The notes below the pieces were generated by a model. The model saw only the letters and a program-made list of their open reading frames with translations. It was not told the origin of the DNA and ran no database searches. DNA of 64,000 nt from Cercospora beticola (Eukaryota; Ascomycota; Dothideomycetes; Mycosphaerellales; Mycosphaerellaceae), in assembly GCF_033473495.1 (NCBI RefSeq), contig NC_088935.1, forward strand, positions 1,860,001-1,924,000, in the 5' to 3' direction. Numbering within the stretch: the first letter of the stretch is position 1; every line of letters starts with the position of its first letter. Positions 11,449-23,408 of the stretch are shown here, in pieces. A program made the translations under genes and the position numbers.

Positions 11449-12100
11449 TTAGAACTTGTTGAATGCCTTGACCTGCTTGCCAGTTCGTGGAAGGACGCGG
11501 AGAACGTTGAAGCGGACCTGTTTCAGCATGTTAGTCCTTTCCTTCCACTTCAGCAGCTCCCTCGGTCCTGCTTACAGTCTTGCTCAAAGGCCGGCATTGG
11601 CCAACAGTGACCTGGTCACCCTCGGACACACGGAAAGCAGGGGAGACGTGTGCGGCGAGGTTCTTGTGGCGCTTCTCGTAGCGGGAGTACTTTGGAATGA
11701 AGTGGAGGTACTCGCGACGGATGATGATGGTGCGGTGCATCTTGGCGGAGACGACGGTACCGGTGAGGATACGGCCACGGATGGAAACGAGTCCAGTGAA
11801 GGGGCACTTCTTGTCTGTTGGGCCACCACCGTCAGTGTATGTTCCCATTCCTGCGCCGTATGCGCCGTGTTTCGCCCTTCGCAACAGATCCCTCCCCACT
11901 ATTTCTCATGGACAGCACATACCAATGTACTGGCCCTCAATGGCAGTCTTTGGGGTCCTGAAGCCCAATCCAACGTCCTTGTACCATCTCCGGCCACCCT
12001 TTCCGACTCTGGTGGACTTCGCCTTGCTCTTGGAGTTCTGGAAGATGTGCGGCTGCTTCTGGAAAGCGCGCTCGCTCTGGACAGTCAACTCGGTCGCCAT
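11449..12100 (-). CDS. RPS11: 40S ribosomal protein uS17 (S11)
   Basis: Component of the small subunit of cytosolic ribosomes. Three exons, 11923-12100, 11576-11814 and 11449-11517, with introns of 108 and 58 nt, give 161 residues, as expected for fungal uS17. Seen: the N-terminal eukaryote-specific extension with [12 protein letters not shown], the core [39 protein letters not shown] and [16 protein letters not shown], and the C-terminal [19 protein letters not shown]. Each splice junction falls inside conserved sequence and keeps it in frame. The start faces that of mitochondrial bL36m across 277 bp. Confidence 0.97.
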
Positions 12101-12377
12101 GATCGCAGTGTCGGTGCAATCTGTTGTCGTTAGTAGTTGGCGGCGAGGGCGTGGTCGTGGGTCGTGCTGCAGCGAGCGTCAACTGTTCTTGTGAGGTCGC
12201 CCGAAATCTCGAATTGGTGCGAGCCAAGCTTGGCAGCTTCGGGTCAACGTAAGGCCGGCCGGTGAACCTCCGGCCAGGGCAAGCCCCAATGCACCACCGA
12301 CCACCTCCGCTGCAGGTTGTCTTCGACACACATTTCCCGGCACGAACAGCATCATCTCATCCCCAGCGACCGATACG
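12101..12377. promoter_or_regulatory. Shared head-to-head promoter of uS17 and bL36m
   Basis: The 277 bp between two divergent start codons must carry both promoters and both 5' leaders. It contains a G+C-rich inverted stretch around 12250-12275 (two GGCCGG-type blocks facing each other). No specific factor site can be assigned from sequence alone. Confidence 0.5.
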
Positions 12378-12692
12378 ATGTTGGCGGCACGATTTATGTT
12401 GTCACGCCTTCCAGCGACCCGATTGAGCAGCCGCTCGAAATCTATCGCTCACGGCTTCAGCACATACTCCACGAACAGCACCCTACTCTCCAGCCGGCAT
12501 AGTTCAATCGTCAATGCACTCCAGGCATTGCGACTGAACGCGCCCAAAACTATTGCTGGCCAGCAAGCCCGAGGGATGAAGGTCCGGAGCAGCGTGAAGA
12601 AGCTTTGCGAGGGCTGCAAAAGTGTGAGGAGGAAGGGTGGGAAATACGTGTACATCATTTGCAGCAAGAACCCAAAGCACAAACAGAGGTGA
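12378..12692 (+). CDS. RTC6: Mitochondrial large-subunit ribosomal protein bL36m
   Basis: Zinc-ribbon protein of the mitochondrial 54S subunit. A single exon of 104 residues: an Arg/Ser-rich N-terminal presequence of about 65 residues without acidic residues, then the complete bL36 domain starting [20 protein letters not shown] and ending KNPKHKQR. The zinc ligands are the cysteines in CEGC and IIC and the final histidine. Divergent from the cytosolic uS17 gene. Confidence 0.95.
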   Translation: MLAARFMLSRLPATRLSSRSKSIAHGFSTYSTNSTLLSSRHSSIVNALQALRLNAPKTIAGQQARGMKVRSSVKKLCEGCKSVRRKGGKYVYIICSKNPKHKQR

Positions 12693-14027
12693 GAGATTCA
12701 GCAACGATTCCCACATTCTGGGCGCCCTGACATCGCGTAGGCAAGGCTAAGATGTATGCGACGCGAACACCATATACCATATGATTAAAGGCGCAAGATA
12801 CCCACAGACTGAATATCATCCCATTCTCGCTACATTCGATAAGGCTCCGAGATGTTCGAGCAGAACGGTGCTAGAAGCCCGAGCCGGGGACACCACAGAC
12901 GAGGTTCTATCCACACAATCAGCGCTTACTTTGCTTTCTGGATGTGCTCTTCGAACTTCTGGCTAGCGGTGCTGCCGTGCATGGCCCTACAGCGATGGCT
13001 ATTACACCACACAGCGCTCTCATGCGCTAGCTCCCCAACGCAGAAGTGATACCGCGTTCAATGGGCGTCAATCATGTTGGGGTCTATCTGGCCAGTGGTG
13101 ATCTTTGGCCGCAGGAACGGTCATGTCACAATGCCCAGCCGATGCGGAGAATACAGCGTCGGAAACTAGCGCAGGGAAATCTTGCGAATGACTTGTCTAT
13201 ATGTATCTGTACAAAGGCGGACGAATCACAAGCACACTTTACACTACACCTTTTTGCATTAATTTGCTGACTACCTTTCATCAAATGCAGCAAAGGCGAC
13301 TTCCATTTCGCCAGGGTGCTCTCGGAAGGCGAAGACCATGCTTGCCCTTCTCTAACACATGCTCGAAAATTGATCCGCTCAATGGTGCTATAATCCGCAA
13401 AGATGCACAATATCGTCCGGCCTTTCTGAGGTGTCCAGTTGCTCATTGATCCGTAGCGTGTAAAGCATGCAATTATTTCATGAACGTACTTCGAACGCGA
13501 TAGTGGTTGGCTTCGCAGTCCACAATGTGTCAAAGGGGCCCTGGAAATGTTGAGTGGGAGACTTCATAGAGTCAGACCAGCGCGATACTCTCGGTCAGCT
13601 TCTAAGCAAGTCAACTCGGTCGTCTGATATAGGTTGATATATCAGCATGCGAGAAGTTTCTTGGAAAAGCGAACCTTGTTGTGGTCTCGCCCGTGTGAAA
13701 ACGTCATTGCCCTTGTGTTGCGTGAACATGCAGATGCTCGACACAGCTTTCATGGATCGTGGAGGGTAAACCCCGCCGCGGCTAGCTTTGCACCTCAAAA
13801 TTCAAACGATCGCTACAAGTCCTGTAGGCGATTCGCAGAGATACGGAATTTGAGAAAGCCTTACCAGTGACTGCAAGCGTGCTGGTGGACCTTTTAGAGA
13901 CTGGGATCCGCACTAGCGAGACCGGTGCAGGACGCAAGATTGGCGAGCGAATCGGCTGCATAAGACCGGGTTCTGACGATCGTCACGCTCTATAGCTCCA
14001 GGCAAGCTCTCTCTTGCATAGACAAAC
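12693..14027. other. Intergenic region, no gene recognised
   Basis: About 1.3 kb. A minus-strand open frame of 135 codons (13126-13533) and a few shorter ones have no recognisable domain and no supporting splice pattern. No repeat or tRNA seen. Confidence 0.45.
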
Positions 14028-14834
14028 ATGGCATCTCCTTCAACAACGCCCTCATCTCAACATGCCCAACAGCCTACGGTGACGCTGGATCAGATTACTT
14101 CCAGCTCTGGCGAAAACAAAGAAATGTCACATGAAACTGGGCAAGGTAGGTCGGGCCGAAGCAACTTCCTTCCTCTACCATATCCGTTCACTCATATCCT
14201 AGGAACAGGTGCAAGCCAACAGCCAGCAACGACACACATGAGTCTCCCAATCGATGATGGCGAATTCGCAACCACAACAACATCTGCCGCTCCGCCTCAG
14301 CAATCAGTCACCGAAGACGATGCAGACGACACATACCCCGAACTGGAGGAGCAGATGACGCTCCAACCTCCATCGGACTTCAAACCATTTTTCACGCTGA
14401 TAGAAGATCCCGTCACTGGCGAGCACCACCATCCTGCAGTACACTACATCTTCGCTGATGATGATCCTGACATCCTCACAAATGCCGCTCTACATGCTCT
14501 GCACACCGACTCGGACGAGACGGCCAGCACGAACGAACGATTCGTGGTAGTAGACATGAGTGCAGATGGGCGCGAAGTTCTATCGACTGCTTCACTATCC
14601 TCAAGATGGCAAGACGTCAAGAGCAACATCAAGCAGGCTCCGTCGTGGGGCAATAACAGCTTGAATACGCAGCAGATGCTTTGCATATCTGGCCGAGAAC
14701 CGGCGCTCTGGCAGCGCACACGCGACTTGCAGAGGAGGAAGGGAGACGTGTCGGCGCTGATCAAAGCACTTGATGAGACGCAAGCTGAGCTAGAGAGCGT
14801 GGTTGGCCGTCCCTCGCTTGCTACGGCATCGTAG
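14028..14834 (+). CDS. Conserved fungal protein of unknown function
   Basis: A 268-residue frame from ATG 14028. A segment of 57 nt (14146-14202; GTAGGT donor, TAG acceptor) is a likely in-frame intron, which would give 249 residues. The first ~110 residues are Ser/Thr/Gln-rich and low complexity; the central part (from about PSDFKPFFTLIEDPVTGEH) is more ordered and acidic, with DDDPDIL, and the C-terminus has a helical, coiled-coil-like stretch (residues ~235-260). I believe the central block is conserved in other ascomycetes but cannot name a family. No signal peptide or membrane segment. Confidence 0.7.
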   Translation: MASPSTTPSSQHAQQPTVTLDQITSSSGENKEMSHETGQGRSGRSNFLPLPYPFTHILGTGASQQPATTHMSLPIDDGEFATTTTSAAPPQQSVTEDDADDTYPELEEQMTLQPPSDFKPFFTLIEDPVTGEHHHPAVHYIFADDDPDILTNAALHALHTDSDETASTNERFVVVDMSADGREVLSTASLSSRWQDVKSNIKQAPSWGNNSLNTQQMLCISGREPALWQRTRDLQRRKGDVSALIKALDETQAELESVVGRPSLATAS

Positions 14835-15038
14835 CGACTACGTTCCAGATCAGGCGTCCGCAACTAACAAATGGAACACAACATCACGAATCACGAAGCA
14901 CGAACAGGACGACGATGCAAACATGAAACTTCGGGCATGGCTCTGTTTGGATTGCCATTGTGACCTGATAAAAGGCCATGGCGCACAATTGGGCTTCTGC
15001 CGTTCAAGATGCTAGCTCTAGGAGGGAACAAGAGACTA

Positions 15039-16829
15039 TTAGCCTTCACTGATCCTGACGCTCTTCCGGGTCGCTCTTCTTGGTCGCCCACCGTCCTCGC
15101 CTTCTGCAGCGCCATCTGCTTGGTCGGTTGCCGTTACGTTGTGTAACGCAGGCTTATCTGGCGTCGCACTAGGCACCTGAACTTTACTCCCGCCCTTGGG
15201 CTGCACAGTAATGGATTCAGCAAGCTGGTTTCCAGACTGCCGCCTCGCAGCATCCGCCTCTCCCTTGGGAGCAGAAGCAGCCTTCTTGGCAGCCTTTGCA
15301 CCAGCTTTCGGCCTGGCACGATCCTCCAATATCGGCGTGGCCTCTTTTGAGACCTCTTCACTTTCGGCCGTAGCTGTACTTTTGAAGGGCAGACGGAGAG
15401 CCAAGTGGCATTCCGGAACCCGCTCGCAGCTCTGCATAACGCTCTCCATATGCTTTCGAACTTCGTCCGCCGGCTTGACCCACCGACGTATGCAATTCAA
15501 TAGCTCCTCTCGCCCGTAGGCGACTTCAATCATGATGGTCACCGGTTGCCAATACTCTGTGTTCAGGTCCAGATACGTTGTGTCAACAGCTTGATGCCCT
15601 TTGCGCGTCACGATGAAGCTGACAAGCAAGTGCTGAGGGGATAGTGCTTCGAGGATACTGTGTTCCGGAAACAAGAACCGATCTTCGGTGGCTCCAGCGT
15701 CTTTGAAGGCGAGTATGACAGGTAAGTTTGTCGGCGCTGGTAAGGGTGCCGACCACGTCTGCTGCTGTCCGTATTGTGGTGGAGGATGCTGTGCAGCGGG
15801 ATGGATAGGAGGCTTCAGTGGTGGCTGCAATGCGGCTTGAGATGCGATGCTAGGTTGCGTATCCGAGGGCCCATCGTACTGTATCATGTTACCCTGCTCG
15901 AAGGGTTTTGCTGTGGAATCCTCCTCGTCCTGTCTCTGTTTCGTGATTATGGCAGTGAGCTCATCTATATGCTTCTGAAATACCTTGAGCTGCTCCTGCG
16001 TGGCGTTGCCTGTAGCGACCTCCTTCATCAGGGCTTTGAGCTGTGGGTCATTCGACGCTCGAGTTGCCAACATGCTGATGACGGGATCTGGCTTCGGACC
16101 CTGTGGAGGGATTGAGGACGATGCAGAGGCCGAAGAGCTCGCATGCGGCGCTCGAGGGCCTGGTTGCTGGGGTCTTTGAGGCTGTTGGCTTTTGGGCGGA
16201 GCGCCAGGACCATTCTGTCCGCTGTTCGGCGGCAGGAGCACTGCTGGTAGTGACCGGTTTTGATACTGCTGAGATCCATGCTGCTGCATTGGTCTGTATT
16301 GCGGAATGGGCTGCTTCGACGCTGGCCCCGGCGGCTTTCCCCTATCCTCGACGTACATGTCGGCCACGAACAGATGTGGCTCAATGCGTATCCTGCATTC
16401 CCCCCGGCTCTTCATCCATTTCGCATCTGGGTTGTTGGGAGGCGGCGGCTTGCCATTCTTGCCGCCCTCGGGCTTGACCCAATATCGCTCGAACACGCCC
16501 TCCGAGATCCATCGTAGCCGAGATCGTTCTAGAGACGTTGCCAACACGGCACTGGATATGAGAGACTGGTATTCATCGTCGGACAGGGACAGTGGTTGGG
16601 GATCGGGCAGAACAGGCAGCGGTTTAGCATCGGACAGCTTTGCGACCAAGCCGCTCAGCTTCTTCTCGGGCGCTGGGGAGTTAGCGACAGGAGAGGGCGC
16701 GACGGAGCTATCACGAGTCGGGGTGAAGGCGGCCGTCTTCTGCTTTTTGACAGCGGGCATTGCGCCTCTTGAGGGCCGGCCGGGGCCTCGTTTGTGGCCG
16801 GTGGTGACCTCGTCTGCCACGGCTGCCAT
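15039..16829 (-). CDS. SWC3: SWR1 chromatin-remodelling complex subunit Swc3-like
   Basis: Likely subunit of SWR1, which exchanges H2A for H2A.Z. The single-exon frame gives 596 residues from the ATG at 16829; an upstream in-frame ATG at 16928 would add 33 residues and lies in the shared promoter. Seen: an AT-hook-like HKRGPGRPSRG near the N-terminus; the block PLPVLPDPQPLSLSDDEYQS followed by an Arg-rich helix and ERYWVKP typical of Swc3; a long Pro/Gln-rich linker; and a Lys/Ala-rich C-terminal tail with PRRATRKSVR. The assignment rests on recognising the N-terminal Swc3 block; the rest is disordered and fast-evolving. Start codons of this gene and the next are 193 bp apart, head-to-head. 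Confidence 0.72.
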   Translation of the reverse strand: MAAVADEVTTGHKRGPGRPSRGAMPAVKKQKTAAFTPTRDSSVAPSPVANSPAPEKKLSGLVAKLSDAKPLPVLPDPQPLSLSDDEYQSLISSAVLATSLERSRLRWISEGVFERYWVKPEGGKNGKPPPPNNPDAKWMKSRGECRIRIEPHLFVADMYVEDRGKPPGPASKQPIPQYRPMQQHGSQQYQNRSLPAVLLPPNSGQNGPGAPPKSQQPQRPQQPGPRAPHASSSASASSSIPPQGPKPDPVISMLATRASNDPQLKALMKEVATGNATQEQLKVFQKHIDELTAIITKQRQDEEDSTAKPFEQGNMIQYDGPSDTQPSIASQAALQPPLKPPIHPAAQHPPPQYGQQQTWSAPLPAPTNLPVILAFKDAGATEDRFLFPEHSILEALSPQHLLVSFIVTRKGHQAVDTTYLDLNTEYWQPVTIMIEVAYGREELLNCIRRWVKPADEVRKHMESVMQSCERVPECHLALRLPFKSTATAESEEVSKEATPILEDRARPKAGAKAAKKAASAPKGEADAARRQSGNQLAESITVQPKGGSKVQVPSATPDKPALHNVTATDQADGAAEGEDGGRPRRATRKSVRISEG

Positions 16830-17022
16830 TCTGCCTGCTCCGTGTGGGCGGTCGTCGCTACCGGATGCTGCGCATGGAGGATGGAGGGCGATTGCGTGGC
16901 AGCGGAGGCACAAGTGAGGCTCCAGCAAAAAGACGGAGATAAAGATGGATGCAGCTCGCGTGCTTCCCCAAATTCACGTCACCGACTCCACCTGTTCGTC
17001 TCTTCTCCTGCACGCTGCGAGC

Positions 17023-18701
17023 ATGAAGTCGGCTACGCAGGCCGTGGGCAAGCTGGCCACCGCATGTGCTGCCGCTGGAGCTGTATATGCCGTCCTGCTC
17101 GGCATCCTGCTCACACCGAGAGCGCAGAGATTGTATGTACTTGCCATTGCCGACGACTGAAACGGAAATTGACGAAAGCAGTGCCATGTATGTCTTGGTT
17201 CTCACCAATATGCCACTTTCCTCTGATGCCCGCCCTATAGATATGCCAACGCCTTCAATACCTTGAGATGGCGCGACGTACACGATGGCACTGCGCATGG
17301 ATTTGCTCCCAACCAAGTGACTCCATTCAATCTCTCAACTCCTGACGGCGAAATACTGTATGCTTGGCACATCCTGCCTCTCAATCAATATACACGCCAC
17401 GAGACTGCCATTCTCAATGAGGCTCAGAGACGAGATGGCCCCGTCGACGACTTCACCACAACTACGGCATACAAAGTATTGACCTCACGGGATCCGTCTC
17501 CCGCCAAGGTGGTTGTCAGTTGTACGTATTCATCGCCTTCGGATCGAGTGCTGGTCTCACTTCGCTGATTGATAAGTTCATGGCAACGCTGGCCACATCG
17601 CGCAAGGCTGGCGTCCTGCAGCTAACCGTCTGATCACCAACATGCCCAATACGCACGTCTTCACCATAGAGTCAGTTGCTCTTTCCCCTTCCCAAGTGCA
17701 ACTTGTTGACATTGGCTTGACAGCTATCGGGGGTTCGGCCATTCTACGGGCACGCCTACTGAGGCTGGGCTGATTGCTGATGGTGTGGCGCTTGTCGAAT
17801 ATATCGTGGGAACGACCAAGATCCCACCAGAGCGGATCGTGATCCTCGGCCAGAGTCTAGGTACTGCTGTCTCAGCAGCTGTTGCCCTTCACTTCGCGGA
17901 TCGCAGAAATGCCCTGTTGCCCCCTTCGTTGCATACATCGAGCCTGTCTGATGCATCGGACCAGAAAACGCTACCGACGACGTTTGCTGGTGTCGTTCTT
18001 GCGGCTCCTTTCAACAGCATTCCAACTCTTCTACTCACTTATCGGATTGGCGGCTTCCTCCCGCTCTTGCTGCCTCTCAGGCCCTTTCCTTCCCTCGCGC
18101 AGATGCTCATGGCGAAAGTCGTTGATACATGGGTAAGTCAAATTGTCGGAGACCGTCTTCACAATGCCTACACTCTGTCAAACATCCGCTTACTTTCCGC
18201 TCTTCCTTCATGGTAGCAAACCGCCGACAGGCTTTGGGCATATTACCATGCGCTCGAAGGCACCCCAAGTTTGAACGACGGTACTCGAAACAAAGGCTCT
18301 GTTCAGATCATGTAAGTAATGGCATGGCGTGCCTCCTAACAAAGCTGACTCGTATGGCGATTGCAGACACGCATTGAACGACGCAGATATTCCATTTCAC
18401 CAGACGGAGATGATTTATAGACGCGTATTTAGCCAGCGGAAGTCCCAAGATGCTTTCGATACTAGTGAGCTGGAGCCGAGTGAGCTCATCGCAGGCAACG
18501 AGGGGCCCGCTGTCTTCGATGTCAAGAAGGACGGGTTTCCAAGAATGCGCTTTGATTTTGTTGAACATGGTGGTGCGTCCTGTGTCAGCATGGCAATTCG
18601 TGTTCAGGTCACTAACGTCAACAGGACACAACCGGATCTTGACCTATAGCCCCGTGGCAGTGGCCATCAGTCGAGCACTCGAAGGCTTTTCGGACAGCTG
18701 A
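17023..18701 (+). CDS. ABHD12-like alpha/beta-hydrolase, membrane serine lipase
   Basis: Serine hydrolase, probably a (lyso)phospholipid or monoacylglycerol lipase. Seven exons fit one frame: 17023-17132, 17241-17521, 17577-17670, 17724-18132, 18217-18311, 18367-18572 and 18625-18701; the product is 423 residues. Seen: an N-terminal membrane anchor (residues ~8-30), the oxyanion strand VVVSFHGNAGH, the DYRGFGHSTG block, the nucleophile elbow GQSLG (Ser ~206), an acid-residue loop HALNDADIPF and the catalytic His in EHGGHNRIL. All triad elements are present, so it should be active. One intron (17522-17576) uses an AAG acceptor. Similar fungal proteins are annotated as abhydrolase 12; the substrate is inferred. 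Confidence 0.88.
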
Positions 18702-19079
18702 TCAGGCTCATACCGGCGACGCATCCCGATCAGGAAATGAAGGAGCAGCAAATCATGGAGTGCATTATCCGACGTCGATTCCTTGTGGTGGCCAGCGCAA
18801 GCAATTGATGATCCGCGACCTGAATTGCAAGAAGCTCAACGTGCGAGACAAAGGCGTGGTTACACCGAATGCACAGACACTCTGCAACATTTACCAGCCT
18901 TCACTTCCGCAGCTCACCGATATCGCTCACGCACCGCAAACACAAACTACGCCAGGGAAAGGCTACAAAGGGCTCGATGAGCAAATAAATGGTTGGCGAC
19001 GGATAAAAATTACGATCGGTAAGTGCGCCGCACCTCATTTGACCAGAACTTCACTGACGAACGACAGGGCACGACAACC
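18702..19079. other. Short intergenic region with a leader intron
   Basis: Between the hydrolase and the next gene. The segment 19019-19067 is a good 49-nt intron (GTAAGT, CTGAC, CAG) ending 12 nt before the next start codon; joining its flanks does not extend the coding frame, so it is best read as a 5' untranslated intron. Confidence 0.5.
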
Positions 19080-19583
19080 ATGCCGTCCACAATCTCCCCC
19101 ACCGTCCCATCGATCGCCAAAAACCAAGTCCTGGAAAGCCTCATCTGCGCCTCTTTCACCTTGCACTCCGGCGGCAAAGCTGTGCTCGAATTTGCCAAAA
19201 CCCTGTTCGGCAACATCGCTGTGTCAACCGCTGTCGAAGAACGCCAGCACGACGAGAAGATGGTGGGAATGAATGGAGGGTTCGGGGAGGGCTTCGCTTG
19301 CACGTCTCTCGCGCGCGCCTACTCTCTCCTCATCGAGCACGGCGAGGATGTCAACGCTCAGGATCTCAAGAACATTGCGCTCGAACGCTTCCTGGCCGAT
19401 GACTTCCAGTACCAGGTGGAGCGTGTGAGATGTGGTGGGTAGTTTTGATGGCATACACCTTAGGGAAGCTCCTCGACGGCTGACAGCACTCTCAATTGTA
19501 CGGCTTATGGCGGATTCTACTGGTACATGCGACTTGGACGATTGGCAGATGTGGTTGCGCGCAAACTGCGAGGAGAGCTGTGA
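19080..19583 (+). CDS. Small conserved-looking protein of unknown function
   Basis: Exons 19080-19438 and 19487-19583, joined over a 48-nt intron (GTAGTT donor, CAG acceptor), give 151 residues. The first exon encodes a helical protein with FTLHSGGKAVLEFAKTLFGN and RAYSLLIEHGEDVNAQDLKN; the second encodes an aromatic and basic C-terminus (AYGGFYWYMRLGRLADVV). Without the splice the frame stops at 19442 with 120 residues. The branch point of this intron lies very close to the acceptor, so the junction is less sure. A leader intron lies just upstream. I do not recognise the family. Confidence 0.5.
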
Positions 19584-19653
19584 AGCGGTAGAAAGTCTTG
19601 ATCGATACACGTACACACAAAAATTCGATTGACTTCGTTGGCTCTCATAAACA

Positions 19654-22600
19654 TTACTTATCTACTGTTTCCGGGAAGACGATGCCAATGATCTCATCTA
19701 TCAGGCTGAAGATCAAGTGCACACTGTTGTGATAGTCAGCGAATGTCCATCGAATTGGGAGGCACACGGGTAGACTTACTTCAACCTAGGATTGTTCAAC
19801 ATGGCGACGATCTTGCGACTCGCCGCTTGCGCATTCACTCGCCCAACCACACTGCCAGCGATATCCGGAATCAGCGCGCCCAGTAGAAGACCCGCTTCCT
19901 TCCTGGTGCGCGCCTTCTCGGCCGGTGTACGCGGTACGGTTGGTGGCCGCATCTTGCCATCCGGCCACATGGTCTTCTTCAGATTCTCAACGTAGCCCGC
20001 CAGCTTGTCGTCCTCCAAAGCACTGTTTGTTGCTTCCTTGACTTTCCGCTCAATAGTGCCTCCGAGCAATTGGTGAAGCACGACCACTACTGTACGACCA
20101 CGAAGCCAGCTGTTGCCCTTTGAGAGTTCAAAAGTTTCCAGGAATAGATCGCAGATGGGCTTTACGAAAGGTTCAACCTCTTTCGTTTCATATGCGTTCA
20201 GTTCGGCTTCAGCTTCAGTCGCAGTAGCAGGATTTTGTACAGCTGGATCCATGCTGTCAACAGGAGAAGAGCCACTCATTTGCGATGTAGCAGCTGAGAT
20301 GAGATTTTGACCTGCGACTGACAATTGGTCGAGAACCGGTATGTTTCCAAGGAACTCTTCCATGCCATCCGAGACTGAGTTGTATATTCGTGTCACAAAG
20401 TCTTTGGCGTCAGCTTGTGTGCCATCGGTACCGTTGTTCACGATGGCAGACTGAGACAAGAAGGCTCGCAGTTCTCTGCTTCGACAGATTGCAGGGACCA
20501 GCAAAAGAGCTCGTAGGTACTTCTCCAATGTAACTCGTCGTTTCTGCAGAAAGTCCTTCTGCAGAGTGAACAAAGTCTGCCGGCGAGGGAAGTCTAACTC
20601 TCTCACTGCCGGAAATCGTGCTTTCAGCCTCTTGTGGAGGTCGTGGAATTGACTGTATCGGCGGGTGATAACCCATGTTGCTGCCGGCATTTGTTCACCA
20701 GCCTGTCGACGAATCTCGATGACATAAAGTGCATATTCGTGGCCGTCCTCCTCTCTGCCGACCATGACAGACTTAATCGCGATCAACGCCCGCCCATAAA
20801 GACTGTTGTCGCTCTCTTGAACGATGTATTGCTGCTTTTGCATCTCTTTGCGTCTAATCTCACGTTGCAAGCTTTGTTCCGATTTTCGCAAGATTCGCAA
20901 TTCAGCCTGGTTGTTGGTGAGCTCCGCTTTGGCAGTCAGTGAGTCAAGAACATTTCTCTGAGCGCTGAGCCTTTCGATATCTGCATTGAGAACGTCAATA
21001 GCCTCTGCCAGACCTAGATCTCCAGCGGCTGCTTCTTCGACGCGCTCGTCTTCCTCATCTGTCGCAGCGTTCGAATCCTCCCGCTCATCTTCGGCAAACT
21101 TTTCTTGCTCGTGACCGAATAAGTCATCCACGAACACGCCTCGGTTGGATGGGCCCCCAACGAGTCCTAGCGAAGAAAGACTGGGTTTGCTGCGATCCAA
21201 AATTTGAGAAGCTGTGCCCGAAGTTCCAGAACGGCTCATGAAATCTAGCGACTCACGCCTTTCTTCTCCTTCAAGCGACCGTCTGCCGGAGGTTTCGGAG
21301 AACAAGCTAGCCTTGTCACGGTCATCACTGACAATGTTGTCGAGTGCAGCTTGCATCTCTCTGACTGCTTTGGCCTCTTCTTGAGCATGCTTTGCGCCGT
21401 CGCCATCAGAGTCGTAGCTCTTCAGGCTGGAAATCGATTGTACCATGTTCTCAGCCTCCGCATCTTCTGCGAACAGTGGAGAGCGATCTTCGCCGAACAA
21501 TGTATTTCTGCCGCCGTCATTTGCCTCGTCTAAAGATCGCCGTGTGGTGTCAGAAAACATGCTGCTGCTACGACCGACAGTTTTCAGGTCTGATGTAGAG
21601 AGCACCGCTCGCCGCAGTTCGGGCTCCTTCTGTAATGCTCCCAGTTGCGGCCTTCTAACATGAACGGCAGGACTCTCGGCGCCGCGGGACCCGTTGGCCG
21701 TCTCGCCCTCTCCGTGCAAGAGAGGCCCGAATGTGGGTTTGTCATCGACCGCCAGCCATTTGTAATAGAGATCAGTCTTCTTGAAAGCTTCATAATGTTG
21801 ATCTTTCATGGTGTTGTAGACTCTGGTCTGCATGCGCAGCACTTCCCGCCGAGCAGCCAGATAGTCTCGCGCGACAACTTTCGACCCAGCCTTCAAACAT
21901 TGCTTCACAACCTGCAAGGTGTCTTGAGGCACCCGCATTTCTGGCTTTGATAAGTACTCGGCATACATTTGCGCAATGTCCATGCGGTCTGGATCTGCCG
22001 CCAATGACGCTGGGGGCTCATCATTGTCCCCTTCGAGAGGATTGCGAAACCCGTCCACGACCAGATAGAACTGTACAAGACGCATCAGGTTCTGACGATC
22101 CATATACTCCATAAAGTAACTCAGTCCAGCAGCATCGTATATCAGTTCCCGAAGCGAGGCCTGCCGTTTTCGCGATAAAGACTCCTCGTTTCGTGCTGTT
22201 GTGACTTTTGTCGCTGGCCTGCTGTCATCTGCAGCGGATAAGGACGCAATTTTCTGGTCGAGCAATCTTCGCCCAGTCTCTAGTCGCCGAATGTACGCTA
22301 CATCTTGACCTTCGACTTGCGCATCTCGCCTAAGTTGCAGGCTGACTTGGCTTCGAAAGAGGCGTGCATCGTTCAAGGTGCTAACGTGCCTGATAGCTCT
22401 GACGAAGCGCTCGAATTGGCGCTCGCTGTCATATGGTCGCAATCTGGGAAATTGACTCCCTCGACCGGGCTTTCCTGGGGAAGCAGGTGCATGCTGATCG
22501 AGTGCAGCACGCATCTTGCGGACAGACTTGCGGTCTTGAAGCATTGCACCGCCCACGCTGACAATCTGCTGATTCCAGAAGTCCGGATCCGCGAGCATCG

Positions 22601-23408
22601 TCACCATGGGTCCAATTACAGCACAAGCCACAATCTCTCTAATGAGCACTGTTACCGCAGAACTTGATCTCATGTTCATCGGAAGGACGCAGGGGAGGAT
22701 CTTCTCAACAAGTCTACGCAGATGCTGCTGTGAAGAAGCTGTGGTATCCGATTGTGACAGCGAAGCAACAGAATGTAGTCTGCCGCCTCTGTATTTGCCA
22801 GCGATCGCCATGCTCAGCTCTTCACTCTCTGTCACGTTGTGTTCAAGTGCTTTGCCACGAACAGCTCTTTCAGCATCGTAAAAGTCTCTCATATGACTTG
22901 TCACCACAGGCAGTACTTGAGCCACACCGAGCTCGACCAGATCCAGGTCAGTCAGCCTAGCTGTGACCGAGAGGAGCACCGAACGGATGCAGCGGTCAAT
23001 CTCATTCTGGAACAGCGGTCGCTTGCTGATATGCCCATACCAGCTGGTGACAAAGTCGCGCAGGATCACATCCAGCAAGCCATCTACCTGCTTTGAGAAC
23101 TTCTCGGCCTCGGGAAAGATGATCGGCCGTCTGTACTCTCCGCGGTCCCTCAACGTCGCCTTCTCTTCCTCCCACACGCCGGGCTGTGCAGACGTAAGCG
23201 CGAGTGGCGCATCTCGGTGGACATTGCTCCAAGCGGTCCGTGGTCGCGCGGTCGATGCGAGGGCGTAGATCGTTGCGAGCAGTGCTGCGAGAACGCCAGC
23301 AACGAAGGCGTGAGGAATGAATCGCAAGGGCGGGAGCAGGTCGGAGATGTATGCCCAACTGATGAATGCTACTGCCGATGCGAGAACATGCTTCCGCTCG
23401 AGGGGCAT
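19654..23408 (-). CDS. MDM1: Mdm1/SNX13-SNX14-like sorting nexin (PXA-RGS-PX-Nexin_C)
   Basis: Membrane-anchored sorting nexin; in yeast Mdm1 tethers ER to vacuole and lipid droplets and influences mitochondrial and nuclear distribution. Two exons: 19780-23408 and 19654-19723, joined over a 56-nt intron (GTAAGT, GCTGAC, CAG), give 1232 residues. The short second exon supplies the end of the Nexin_C domain, which would otherwise be cut at NNPRLK. Seen in order: two hydrophobic N-terminal segments (residues ~8-55), PXA (~100-290), RGS-like helices with YMDRQNLMRLVQFYLVVDGF (~430), a long acidic Ser-rich linker, a coiled coil (~780-840), a PX domain with RRYSQFHDLHKRLKARFP (~915), and Nexin_C (~1080-1220). 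An in-frame ATG at 23528 would add 40 residues; I prefer 23408. Confidence 0.88.

Noticed and set aside
13126..13533. 135-codon minus-strand frame
   Set aside because: No recognised domain, no intron support, isolated in a long spacer.
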